Assembly (NCBI GenBank): GCA_024704765.1
Contig: JAKMXF010000137.1
Coordinates: 9,648-32,960, forward strand
Source: Oopsacas minuta
Lineage: Eukaryota > Porifera > Hexactinellida > Lyssacinosida > Leucopsacidae
Direction: 5' to 3'
DNA: 23,313 nt
Positions 7,978 to 16,700 of the stretch are shown in pieces. A program made the translations under genes and the position numbers. Under the pieces are notes generated by a model, which worked only from the letters and a program-made list of their open reading frames with translations, was not told the DNA's origin and made no database searches. Position 1 is the stretch's first letter, and each line of letters begins with the position of its first letter.

Positions 7978-8481
7978 ATGCTTTGCTACTTAATTCTACT
8001 AATAATAATCCAAGTATAGTATATTCACACGTCATCTTACGAGGATACATTTAACTCAATTTTCAATTGGGAGCCTTACTCCCCTTCATTTGAGATTCCC
8101 AATCCATTACCGGAACATGTTATGATATTATTTTACGGGGAAAAGTGTTTTGCAAGCAGTCGGTTCGAAAAAGAGCTAATCACCTCTCCAGAGCTCACTG
8201 GGCTCAGTCAGGAATTCACTATGTTTAAAATAGAGAGGGAATATAGAGAGGGAATATGACCCTGCTATAGGGAGGTACAGAAAAATGGTGTATACTACCC
8301 TAGGGTATATTTCTTAAGTACCACGGGAGCTCTCGTTCAGGGTGTGAACGGTCCTGACCCAGAGTACAAGTTCTGTTTTGCTACAGCTGATGAATTGCTA
8401 AATGCGATGAAAACTGTTTTAGAATTAAACAAACAACAACAACAACAAGATTTATTCGATGTATTTCAGGAAGAATTTTAG
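7978..8481 (+). pseudogene. AGR/TXNDC12-type thioredoxin-fold protein, broken by two in-frame stops
   Basis: A 168-codon frame runs from ATG 7978 to TAG 8479-8481 with internal TAG (8017-8019, codon 14) and TGA (8257-8259, codon 94). It starts with a signal-peptide-like MLCYLILLIIIQ. The thioredoxin strand and active-site region reads PEHVMILFYGEKCFASSRF, with a one-cysteine CFAS (codons 57-60) like the CxxS of AGR2/3 rather than the CxxC of TXNDC12. The cis-proline loop reads NGVYYPRVYFLSTTGALVQG (103-122), close to the family's YIPRILFLDPSG. The length matches the ~170 residues of these ER proteins, which act in secretory-protein folding. A 13-bp tandem duplication (atagagagggaat twice, from about 8230) sits just before the TGA. 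Because 13 is not a multiple of three while the downstream frame is intact, a compensating indel (the A-run near 8281-8285) is implied. No KDEL-like tail is present. Pseudogene is most likely; tiny spliced introns or recoding are alternatives. Confidence 0.75.
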
Positions 8482-8685
8482 TAATTTTACTTTTCATCAT
8501 TTATCACATTATTAACTCAAATTTCTCATAAACTAGTAATCACCATGACAACCAAAAGAATGTTAAAGTTACATCATAACTCATAAGTACTCTACTATCT
8601 GTATAGTTAATTAATAGAACAATTGTCTACTATATGAATTGTATTCATAGATTCCTTAGTTACATATTAGTGTAGTTGGAATTCA
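8482..8685. other. Short intergenic spacer
   Basis: AT-rich, with no feature recognised other than being upstream of the RPL12-like exon 1. Confidence 0.35.
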
Positions 8686-8722
8686 ATGCCACCAAAATTA
8701 GATCCCACTGAAGTTAAGATTA
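8686..8722 (+). CDS. RPL12: RPL12-like exon 1
   Basis: Encodes MPPKLDPTEVK plus one base of the next codon; the donor A|gtaagt follows. The near-identical start to animal and yeast uL11 (MPPKFDPNE…) fixes the ATG. Confidence 0.85.
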
Positions 8723-9008
8723 GTAAGTTATTACATAAGAACTTCGAATAGTAGCTTGGAGTGATTATTCATTTAGCACCCTTGTACGGGACATAATATA
8801 TACTCACATACTATGAATCATAGCATTCCCTACATGAATATATTCACCACCTCCCTTGGCGTGCTTCTGTGACGTGTTATGTCCCAGTTTCTATGGTTAC
8901 CTCGTTGATATTTGGCTACACCCTTAGCGAGGGAGGGTATCATCGAATCGAGCTACTATTTGAGTTATTATTTGCTATAGTTCTTATTTGATTTGTGGTG
9001 TTGTTTAG

Positions 9009-9083
9009 TATACGTCAAAACTGTTGGAGGGGAATCCGGGAACTCTGCTAACCTGCAGTGTTTGTCAGAAAAGACCACCCCCG
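9009..9083 (+). pseudogene. RPL12: RPL12-like exon 2, degraded
   Basis: The acceptor ttgtttag leaves two bases that complete the split codon from exon 1 (ATA), giving IYVKTVGGESGNSANL. After this the uL11 consensus is lost. Candidate donors are at 9084 (g|gtaaaa) and 9146 (t|gtaaga), neither of which restores the frame of exon 3. Confidence 0.65.
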
Positions 9084-9378
9084 GTAAAAACCACTTATGA
9101 CGATAGCCACCATATGTGACTTTATTCCTGGCCCATTTCTAACATGTAAGAGACTGATTTCTAAAGAGATTTTACTCTTGTATTACCTCTTGTTGTTGAA
9201 ATTTCGGACTATAACCCTTTCATACTGGGTTCCTAATGTTAGACAGAAGTTTGTGGAATATCAACTTAATGAACTGACAGGTTTGTTTAGGTAAGATATT
9301 ATGAAAGAGAATATCAATAATCACAGTTATCATCAATGATCAATTATCATACCTAATCAGCTGAAAGAGGCAGTAAGG

Positions 9379-9403
9379 ACCGGTTTTTTCCGGAAAAACC
9401 GGT
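9379..9403. repeat. Perfect 10-bp-arm hairpin, CCGG-rich
   Basis: The arms accggttttt and aaaaaccggt flank tccgg. A related cggttttttcg run lies about 30 bp downstream. It is inside the long intron between RPL12-like exons 2 and 3 and is probably a transposon end or low-complexity palindrome. Confidence 0.7.
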
Positions 9404-9644
9404 TTCTTCGACCTGCCCGGTATTTTCTAGAAAACGGCGGTTTTTTCGAACACTGATACCCTGGCACCTAAAATTGGTCCTCTTGGATTGGTGAGTTCAT
9501 ACAATCTGTAGGTGTGAAATAGGATTGTCATTAATATCCCAATCCTACAGCGGAAATTCAAAACTCAGAATTTGTTAATTTTGGGTATAACGTGAATACC
9601 GTGATATTGGTAATACTATCATATTAATACTGTACCAATACTAG

Positions 9645-9825
9645 ACCCCAAAGAAGCTAGGATAGGACATATCCAAATGCACACAAGCCTACAAAGGTCT
9701 ACGTGTTACTGTCAAACTGACAATTCAGAACAGACATGCCCAGTTAGAGATCGAGCTGAGTGCTAGTACCTTGATTATTCATGCACTGAAGGAACCCACC
9801 AGAGATAGAAAGAAAGTAAAGAATA
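9645..9825 (+). pseudogene. RPL12: RPL12-like exon 3 with in-frame TAG
   Basis: Sixty codons plus one base, with the donor gtaagt after 9825. The central uL11 sequence is well kept. The TAG at 9663-9665 replaces the acidic residue of the family's KKVGDDIAK. An acceptor further downstream would skip the stop but would also drop PKKLG. Confidence 0.8.
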
Positions 9826-9940
9826 GTAAGTACACCCTCCTAAGTTACCGGGTAGGGTATTTGGAATGTGCAGTTATATGTCACTTTTATTACTTGTGAC
9901 GCCACTTAATTGTGTCGCATATTATTTGTGCTATTTCTAG

Positions 9941-10098
9941 TTAGACATGTTGATAACTTGATAGTAGACCAGATAAAGGAGATAGCTCATAGTCTGGAGT
10001 ATAAGTCCGGGTATACGAGCTTCCAGGTGTTAGGTACTGCTCATTCAGTAACAATTTCTGTAGTACTGAATGCAGAAATTCTTCAACAATTTCCTTAA
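9941..10098 (+). CDS. RPL12: RPL12-like exon 4 (terminal)
   Basis: The acceptor ctatttctag precedes two bases that complete an ATT codon from exon 3 and continue RHVDNLIVDQIKEIAHSLEY to the stop. The splice joins exon 3 in phase. The tail lacks several residues and the conserved cysteine of the SVGC segment. Confidence 0.7.
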
Positions 10099-10384
10099 GT
10101 ATCGTATTTGTCTCTGACAGACATTTCCTTTAACTGTACTGCGAAACAGCGATTCTAGTTATGGTTCCAAATGTTATTAATGAAATCGAGATATACATTC
10201 AGAATCACTTGTACAATGGTTTATTTTTCTAACAAGGAATTGCATAGTATATTCAACCTTAAGGAAGTTCTACTGTATCTGTGTATATACATAATGGGAT
10301 TAAATTAATTGACACATACTTGTATATGAAATAACTAATTCAAACCCTAAAAATAATTAGTAATATATAATCTCATTCATTCAT
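10099..10384. other. Intergenic, nothing recognised
   Basis: AT-rich spacer downstream of the RPL12-like locus with no gene or repeat that could be delimited. Confidence 0.4.
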
Positions 10385-10465
10385 TTTCACATGACTTACA
10401 TATGTATATACATACATACATGCATATGTATATATATATACACGTATATATCACATACACACATG
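10385..10465. repeat. TA/CA-rich simple sequence
   Basis: Alternating purine-pyrimidine runs of tatata, catacata and cacacaca close upstream of the TM2-like gene. Likely length-polymorphic; it could form Z-DNA or cruciform structure, though no function is shown. Confidence 0.85.
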
Positions 10466-10479
10466 GTTAACATAATTAG

Positions 10480-11130
10480 ATGTATCCTATATATTTATTG
10501 TATGTTTGTTTATTTACATCTAAGGTGTTAATCACCACACAACACACAACAAATGGAACACAATACGTTTGTTATGACAAGATGGATTGTAGTATAGAAG
10601 AGATAGCTGAAGATTCAAAGTATATAACTTGCATTGATAATAAATGTTTTTGTGATGACACTTGCTTTGAGCAATTTTCAGATGGTCGTTGTGGCGTTAA
10701 GAGCTGTTATTTATACTCATTCGGGACAGATAGTTGTGAGTTCAGTGGTAAAAATTGGCGTATAACTACAATCCTAGCAAAATACACAGGTTTCTTCGGC
10801 GGTGCATATTTCTATCTAGGAAGATGGGAATTGGGGGCAATCCAATTGGCTATTTTCGTTGCTATCGTAATAACTCTACCGATTATTATGCTAGTATACT
10901 GTTTGGTGGGATTTTTGATGCTAAAAATAGGAGTAAAGCTACATTCCTTATATGGAATTGTTAAGAGAGTTGTCATTAGTATTGTGACTGTTTGTTGTGT
11001 GCATTGTTTATTTGTTTGTGTTTGTTTAGTTTGGTATATTGTAGTTACAGTGCTAGTCTCACAGAATCTTCTCTTAGACTCTCAAGGCTGTGGAATGGGT
11101 AATGAACCTGAATATATCCATGTCGTGTAA
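10480..11130 (+). CDS. Secreted-topology cysteine-rich protein with TM2-like membrane domain
   Basis: A 216-residue single-exon protein. The N terminus MYPIYLLYVCLFTSKVLI is signal-peptide-like. An ectodomain of about residues 20-95 has nine cysteines (31, 37, 51, 56, 58, 62, 71, 76, 86), including CIDNKCFCDDTC. Then TGFFGGAYFYLGRWELGAIQ (103-122) matches the core of the TM2 domain (family pattern GxxGxxxFYLGxxxxGxxQ) and leads into a hydrophobic stretch (121-149) of one or two membrane helices. Unlike typical TM2D1-3 proteins, in which TM2 ends the chain, a further helix follows (about 163-194: VVISIVTVCCVHCLFVCVCL), then a short polar tail. The ligand or partner is unknown. A trinucleotide array begins a few bases after the stop. 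Confidence 0.75.
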   Translation: MYPIYLLYVCLFTSKVLITTQHTTNGTQYVCYDKMDCSIEEIAEDSKYITCIDNKCFCDDTCFEQFSDGRCGVKSCYLYSFGTDSCEFSGKNWRITTILAKYTGFFGGAYFYLGRWELGAIQLAIFVAIVITLPIIMLVYCLVGFLMLKIGVKLHSLYGIVKRVVISIVTVCCVHCLFVCVCLVWYIVVTVLVSQNLLLDSQGCGMGNEPEYIHVV

Positions 11131-11136
11131 TTCTCT

Positions 11137-11185
11137 TATTATTATTATTGTTATTATCATTATTATTATTGTTGTTGTTGTTCTG
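11137..11185. repeat. Trinucleotide microsatellite (ATT/GTT)
   Basis: Runs of attatt, then gttgttgtt, lie just downstream of the TM2-like stop codon, probably in its 3' UTR. Confidence 0.85.
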
Positions 11186-11702
11186 GTTGTGGTGTTTACA
11201 TATAACATATATATTATATACTTAACTGGCTGAATTCAATCGGAAAAGGTCAGGTTGGACAGGGTTTCCATGGGACTCCAATACAGTAGAGGAATGTTAT
11301 ACAACCTTTGGAAATAGTTTAAAATGTATAAAGAGCAGCAGAACATTAAGCGCTCCTCATTTTTTGGGATCGCGCTCTCACTCCGCGCTCCTTCTCATTC
11401 ATTCAGATTTACATTAAATTTGTATTTTAAGTAATCAGGATTGAATCTAACCATTAATGGTACTTTCGGAAAATTACTAAATATGCAACGTCAAACCACT
11501 TCAATAAATTGTTAATTATACAAAAGTGTCCTATCATCCTCTATTTATAGCAAAAATACTGAAAATATGCATAATAACGATGAAAATTTAAATTCTTTGC
11601 ATTAAATAGGACCGCGCTCCAGTATGTGCACTCCTACAAGAATCTGACGTACAATAAGGTTGACTAGTAATTAGAAAGTCTAGGAGAGTCACTAGTAATA
11701 TG
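11186..11702. other. Intergenic, possible repeat with GCGCTCC motifs
   Basis: No gene. The heptamer gcgctcc or close variants occur at about 11349, 11392 and 11614, and again near 22378, suggesting an eroded element family whose ends I cannot define. Confidence 0.35.
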
Positions 11703-12020
11703 CTAAGTTGTTTAATACGTCTTTCAATGGAGACGTATTATACGTTCAATCTCAATTTTTGATGACGTAACTTCTATCAGGCTGATTTCTGCAATAATTA
11801 TTTTGCATCAAAACAGTATTTCTTGAATTATTAATGAGAAATCTCAGTACATTTGACCAAATTAAATCATGCTTGATAGTAATGTGACTTAAACAAGTCT
11901 AGCAATGTCAAAATCTGATATTTCGAGGTTAATCTAGACGTATGATACGACAAATAGATCACGTATAAGGTATTATACGTTTAATATGATTATACGTTAT
12001 ACGCATATTAAACAACTTAG
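11703..12020 (+). mobile_element. MITE family A, copy 1 (complete ends)
   Basis: Ends are the inverted pair ctaagttgtttaata and tattaaacaacttag. The interior shares long runs with the inverted copy at 12728-12972 and the direct copy at 13114-13345 (for example ggctgatttctgcaata, aaaacagtatttcttgaatt and a tgacgtaa octamer). Copies of acgtattatacg near each end extend the terminal repeats. No open frame. Confidence 0.85.
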
Positions 12021-12029
12021 GTATTATGT

Positions 12030-12233
12030 CGTGGGGCGAAACACATATATCAGCTATACTGTAGTACAGTTTTTGTGTATTAGCTTTTCTATCTTCGAGG
12101 AAAGGTCATTTTGTCGGATTAATGAAAGTTACCTTTTCGAATGAGGGTATGGGTTTTTTGCATTCAAAAAACTTACTATACCATAGCTCAGCTATATATA
12201 ACGAATCCCTATATAAATAATGCGTGGGGCGAA
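12030..12233 (+). mobile_element. Dispersed repeat copy 2, flanked by 11-bp direct repeats
   Basis: The body (12051-12220) aligns with 2608-2777. It is bracketed by cgtggggcgaa at 12030-12040 and again at 12223-12233, which look like a target-site duplication from a recent insertion. The short terminal inverted repeat cagctata is visible at both body ends. At 11 bp the duplication is too long for hAT or mariner, so the superfamily is open. Confidence 0.75.
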
Positions 12234-12727
12234 TGGATAGTATATAATTGCAAGAATCTAATATTTTAACGAGCTAGCTAGCGAGTGAAACAAATTTTTC
12301 TGATGCCCATGGGAAAACATGCTCCATACAGGGATCACTATATCTGAAATCGAAATATTCGTGATGTCTTAACTAACAATAAGTAGCTTACTAAATTTAA
12401 ATGATCATTAGAGGCGCCTGATCAGTGCCGTCCGCAAGCTACGGAGCGGAAGCAAGTCAAATGCGCTTGCATTAACAATTCCTAAATCTGCTATTAATTC
12501 TAACTTATGAATTCAATCTATCAATAATGATTCAATTCTGATAGAAATTGCTTCATGAATCTCGGGATCGAATACAGGCATTGAAATATGATTCAATACG
12601 TACGAGTGTATATTATAGTAATTGGGAAATAATATTAAGATGAAAAGAAAATAACAGAATATGAGAGTGGCTGCTTGAATAAGTTTAAACCCAAGTTGTA
12701 TAATAATACATACTAAATGTATAATAT
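12234..12727. other. Intergenic spacer between MITE copies
   Basis: No gene. It contains GC-richer sequence around 12415-12470 (gccgtccgcaagctacggagcgg) without a recognisable partner. Confidence 0.4.
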
Positions 12728-12972
12728 GCTATACGTCTAGATTAACCTCGAAATATGAGATTTTGACATTGTTAGACTTGTATAAGCCACATTATTATCA
12801 AGTATGATATAATTTGGCTAACTATGGTGAGATTTCTCATTAACAATTCGAGAAATACTGTTTTGATGCAAAAATAATTATTGTAGAAATTAGCCGAATA
12901 GAAATTACGTCACCAAAAATAGAGATTGAACATATAACAAGTCTTGACTAAAAGACATATTAAACAACTTAG
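12728..12972 (-). mobile_element. MITE family A, copy 2 (inverted)
   Basis: The reverse complement aligns with copy 1. It ends with the same terminus, tattaaacaacttag (12958-12972). The other end stops near gctatacgtctag and lacks the second terminal repeat, so this copy is truncated. Confidence 0.85.
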
Positions 12973-13113
12973 GTTAAAACTGCATTAATGCTGTCAATAC
13001 ATAGCAAAGTTGTATGTAATTTGGGAGCTACAAATAAATTGTTTATTCTTCCTATAAGCTAATAATATACTAACAGTATATTAATAGTATAAATAAACAA
13101 GCTATATATTAAT

Positions 13114-13345
13114 CCAAGGTGTTAATACTTCTTTTAAAGAAGACGTATTATACATTCAATCTACAATTTTTGGTGACGTAATTTCTATTCGGCTGATTTC
13201 TGCAATAAATATTTTGCAACAAAACAGTATTTCTTGAATTGGTAATTAGAAATCTCAGCATAGTTAACCAAATTATATAATACTTGATAATCGAGTGATT
13301 AATACAAATCAAACAGTGTCAAATCTCATATTTCGCGGTTAAAAT
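13114..13345 (+). mobile_element. MITE family A, copy 3
   Basis: Direct-orientation match to copy 1, from ccaaggtgttaatactt through gaagacgtattata and aacagtatttcttgaatt to a cgcggtta run. Termini are more diverged than in copy 1. It lies just upstream of the cathepsin L promoter. Confidence 0.8.
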
Positions 13346-13476
13346 AAGATCAGGATAACTTGTTATACAATTAAGCCTTAATCAATACTATTATTGTGAA
13401 GTTGTTTAATCACGAGTTCAGAACTGAAACAAATCATTCAGTAATACAATACTCAATAGCCATTATCTATATTTAC

Positions 13477-13484
13477 TATAAATA
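13477..13484 (+). promoter_or_regulatory. TATA box candidate for cathepsin L
   Basis: tataaata lies about 50 bp before the start codon, allowing a transcription start near 13505-13512 and a short 5' leader. Position and sequence fit a core promoter; there is no independent evidence. Confidence 0.45.
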
Positions 13485-13533
13485 ACCAAACAATTCTCAC
13501 TAATACACTACTCAACATATTTTCTCTAAAACA

Positions 13534-13755
13534 ATGAAGTGTATTATACTACTAGCATTACTCGTAAGTTTCTGTGCAGCTTATGATCTGGAGGAATATA
13601 CCTGGATTGGGTTTAAGAAGATACACAACAAGACCTATGTAGGAGATGAGGATCGGATGAGACAGATAATATTTGAGGATAACCTACAGTATATCGAGGA
13701 TCATAACAATGAAGGACATTCTTATACTCTGGGGATCAACCAATTTGCTGATATG
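13534..13755 (+). CDS. CTSL: Cathepsin L exon 1 (signal peptide, propeptide)
   Basis: 74 codons ending GINQFADM at donor gtgtgt. It reads on past the donor for only seven codons before a stop. Confidence 0.92.
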
Positions 13756-16700
13756 GTGTGTTTCATAGATAATTAGTAGAACCTTGAGTTATCGTGTTTG
13801 CGAACGTTACGCGTATTTCTCCGTGCTGACAAATGTATTTACAGTAGATGTACGTACTCTGACTTTTCTCCAAAACTGATGTTTTATTCTTGTACTTATA
13901 GCATAGGAAAATATTCGGATAAGACGTTCTTCGGTTAGTACGTATGAATTTTAGTTTTCCGAAAGGATAGCTCTTATGCGAGCTCTACTGTGCTCAGTTT
14001 CTTTAAGATAATAATATCGCTCTCTAATCGAATTCGTCCTATCTCAAATTCTATTGACATTATCACTTAAGATGCCGGATCAAAGTTGCACGCGGACCAG
14101 CCCGCAAGCCCGCAGCCCGATTTTCGATAACGGCCTGTGAGTTGATGCGGGCAAAGCCAAAACTTCGGCGGGCCTTGTGGGCCTGGCACAAGACACCATG
14201 ATTACGACCGATCTGAACTGTTTTTTATTGTCACGACTATGAGTACCAATTAGGGAATACATAAGTAAATGAAATTTGGTAAAGCAAGTTATAATATTTA
14301 AGCGTTTACATACATAGTTTCTTTCGAAGATTTGTGCGGGCTTTTTGGGGCCGGATAATTCAGTTGCTGGCCGCGGGCTGAGGCTACGAAAATTGCGGGT
14401 CGCGTGCAACTCTGTGCCGGATGTACAGATAAGCCATGCAAATATATTAATTGTTTCTTATCCGGAAAGTATATATCGATTCCAAATACACAACGAACAT
14501 CCAGGAGGTAGTTAGAAAGCAAAACGGATGATACATACTGCCAACTGACCCAATATTGGTCATGCATTTTGTGTCTTATCCGGTAAACTGTAGTAAGAGT
14601 TGAATTGTCCCGCTTTTGAGTAGAATAGACTAATACGAACATGCTATGTCCAGCTTTCTCTTGATCTTGGTGAGATATATTTGTACACCTTCGTTTAACT
14701 CATAACATTCCATAGACTAACCTTGAGTACAGACAAATGATGCTAGGCTATGACAATGAAGCTCGTATAAGCAGACCTGAGTCTACTGACACATACCATG
14801 TGTGTAGTATGGATACTAAGGATTTACCAGCTAGTGTAGACTGGAGGACAAAAGGTGTTGTCACTCCTGTAAAGAATCAGGTATGTTGATATTCTGTAGT
14901 ACATAAATAGAATTTAATATATACTAATCTACTACAAAGAATTCGTCGCTGTTAATTACGTCATTTAAATAATTTTTGATTACGAAATTATGAAAAATTT
15001 CAAATCATCGTTTGTACCGACTTAAATATTACGAAAATTACATTTGTGGATTATTGAAATTATATTATTCTACTAAATATCAATTTTAGTAAAGAAAGAT
15101 AAAATTGAATTTTACTAATCTTGTTAGACATTTAAAATGTCAAAATCCAATTCTACTTCCCTGTTTGCCCCTATTATCAAGTGGAAGCTAATCTCAAGGA
15201 TAATTTGAAATGTTCACCCAAAGATGCGAAAATGATTAATCATATGATAAATCAGTGTATTTATATTTAATAGAATGTATTAACCAATAGAATTATAGTC
15301 TCCATCAATACAAATACATTACAGAGCTAATTAAATTACAAACACTCCACCAAAACTAATTTTATTCATTTATGACTAATTGTAAAACTTTACAATCTGA
15401 TTGGGTTAAATACAGAAGTGTCAAAAGGTGTGAAAATATACACATTAGAATTTTTTCAAATGTCAGGTGTACAACTAGATGTCACTACGAGTATACATGA
15501 GATTAGAGGATTAATCAAATGCATTGAAACAATACTATATTCTAGAGTACATCTTGAACGATGAAAAGTTATCCAACATGTGTAATATACTATATTGTGT
15601 AAACCGGTTATAAGAACACCGTTGAGGACTGGACATAATCTGACATGTTCTCATTACCGGTATGTAGTATATAGTGGGTGTCGGTTATGAGAACACTTCA
15701 CTTAAACACATTTGGATGTAAAAACCATATTAGAGAAACGGTTTTAATATTTACTGTATTATTAATGCTGATTATACAAACATACCAGTAATAAAAACCA
15801 ATTAACTACTATTCTAAGAATGTTCTTATAACCGGTATAATTATATTGAAGTGCATGGCAACCGTTTTCCAGTATAATATTCTTAAACCCGCCGTCTTGC
15901 GTATTTGTCCGCTGTAGAATATAAATTATAATTCCGTACAAAGTCACGGAATTATAACTTATATCATTTCGTTATACTCGTGAATTATTTTCAAGCTATA
16001 GGTAGTAATAATCACTTCGTTATAGCTGGAGTTTTGTTATATCCGGTTTGGAGTTTACTGTATTGTTCCAGTTAATACTGTATGTGATAGTAACTTAACC
16101 TATTGGTATAAATATAGGGACAATGCGGATCATGTTGGTCATTCAGTGCTACAGGAAGTCTAGAGGGTCAATATGCAATGAAGAATAACAAGCGCTTATC
16201 TTTCTCAGAACAACAACTAGTAGACTGTTCTACTGCAGAGGGGAACCATGGATGTCAAGGTGGACTCATGGATTTTGCCTTTGAATATTGGAAAAAATAT
16301 CTTGAAGAGCAAGAATTAGATTATCCCTATAAGGCTATGGTGAGTAATGTAGAACTGTAGTTGTATGTGTTGACGGAAAGATGATCGCGGAAAATGGTCG
16401 TGGAAATTTCGTCGCGAGGAAAATTGTCCGGGAAATTTATGAGAGTATTTAGAACTCAGGTTGTAAGGTGCTAGATATGGCATTTCATGTATTATCTAGC
16501 TAGATTTGCTTGAGCTGAGAAGATGAGCATTTCAGTAGACTATTAGGATAACTGGTGTGGTGGATTATCGTTGGATTTGGAGCAGGCTGTGAGTCGCTGA
16601 GAGTATTTAGACTCAAAACTACAAAAGTAAATATTTCCTCGCGACGAAATATCCCCCGACCATTTTTCGGCGACCATCTTCCACCATTCAGTTATGTGTT

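Larger units (their letters stand above)
8686..10098 (+). pseudogene. RPL12: Ribosomal protein L12 (uL11) copy with introns, probably degenerate
   Basis: Four exons of the large-subunit stalk-base protein uL11 can be traced. Exon 1 (8686-8722) gives MPPKLDPTEVK and a good donor, gtaagt. Exon 2 (from 9009, after ttgtttag) continues in phase with YVKTVGGESGNSANL, the family's GGEVGATSALAP position, but then loses the near-universal KIGPLGLSP and meets a stop at about 9098 unless spliced. Exon 3 (9645-9825) reads TPKKLG, stop TAG (9663-9665), [48 protein letters not shown], which is close to family sequence. Exon 4 (9941-10098) gives RHVDNLIVDQIKEIAHSLEY and VLGTAHSVTISV, shorter and more diverged than the usual ILGTAQSVGC tail. 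The phases of exons 2 and 3 do not join with the visible GT/AG sites. Retained introns make it a DNA-level duplicate rather than a retrocopy. A diverged but working paralogue with a missed exon is the alternative. Confidence 0.8.

Noticed and set aside
9097-9294. 65-codon open frame between RPL12-like exons 2 and 3
   Set aside because: Mostly intron. Its IPGPF could be mistaken for the uL11 IGPLG motif, but the splice site at 9146 does not join exon 3 in frame.
14080-14642. Two overlapping minus-strand open frames in cathepsin L intron 1
   Set aside because: They cover the GC-rich arms of the 14074-14420 element and show no family features.
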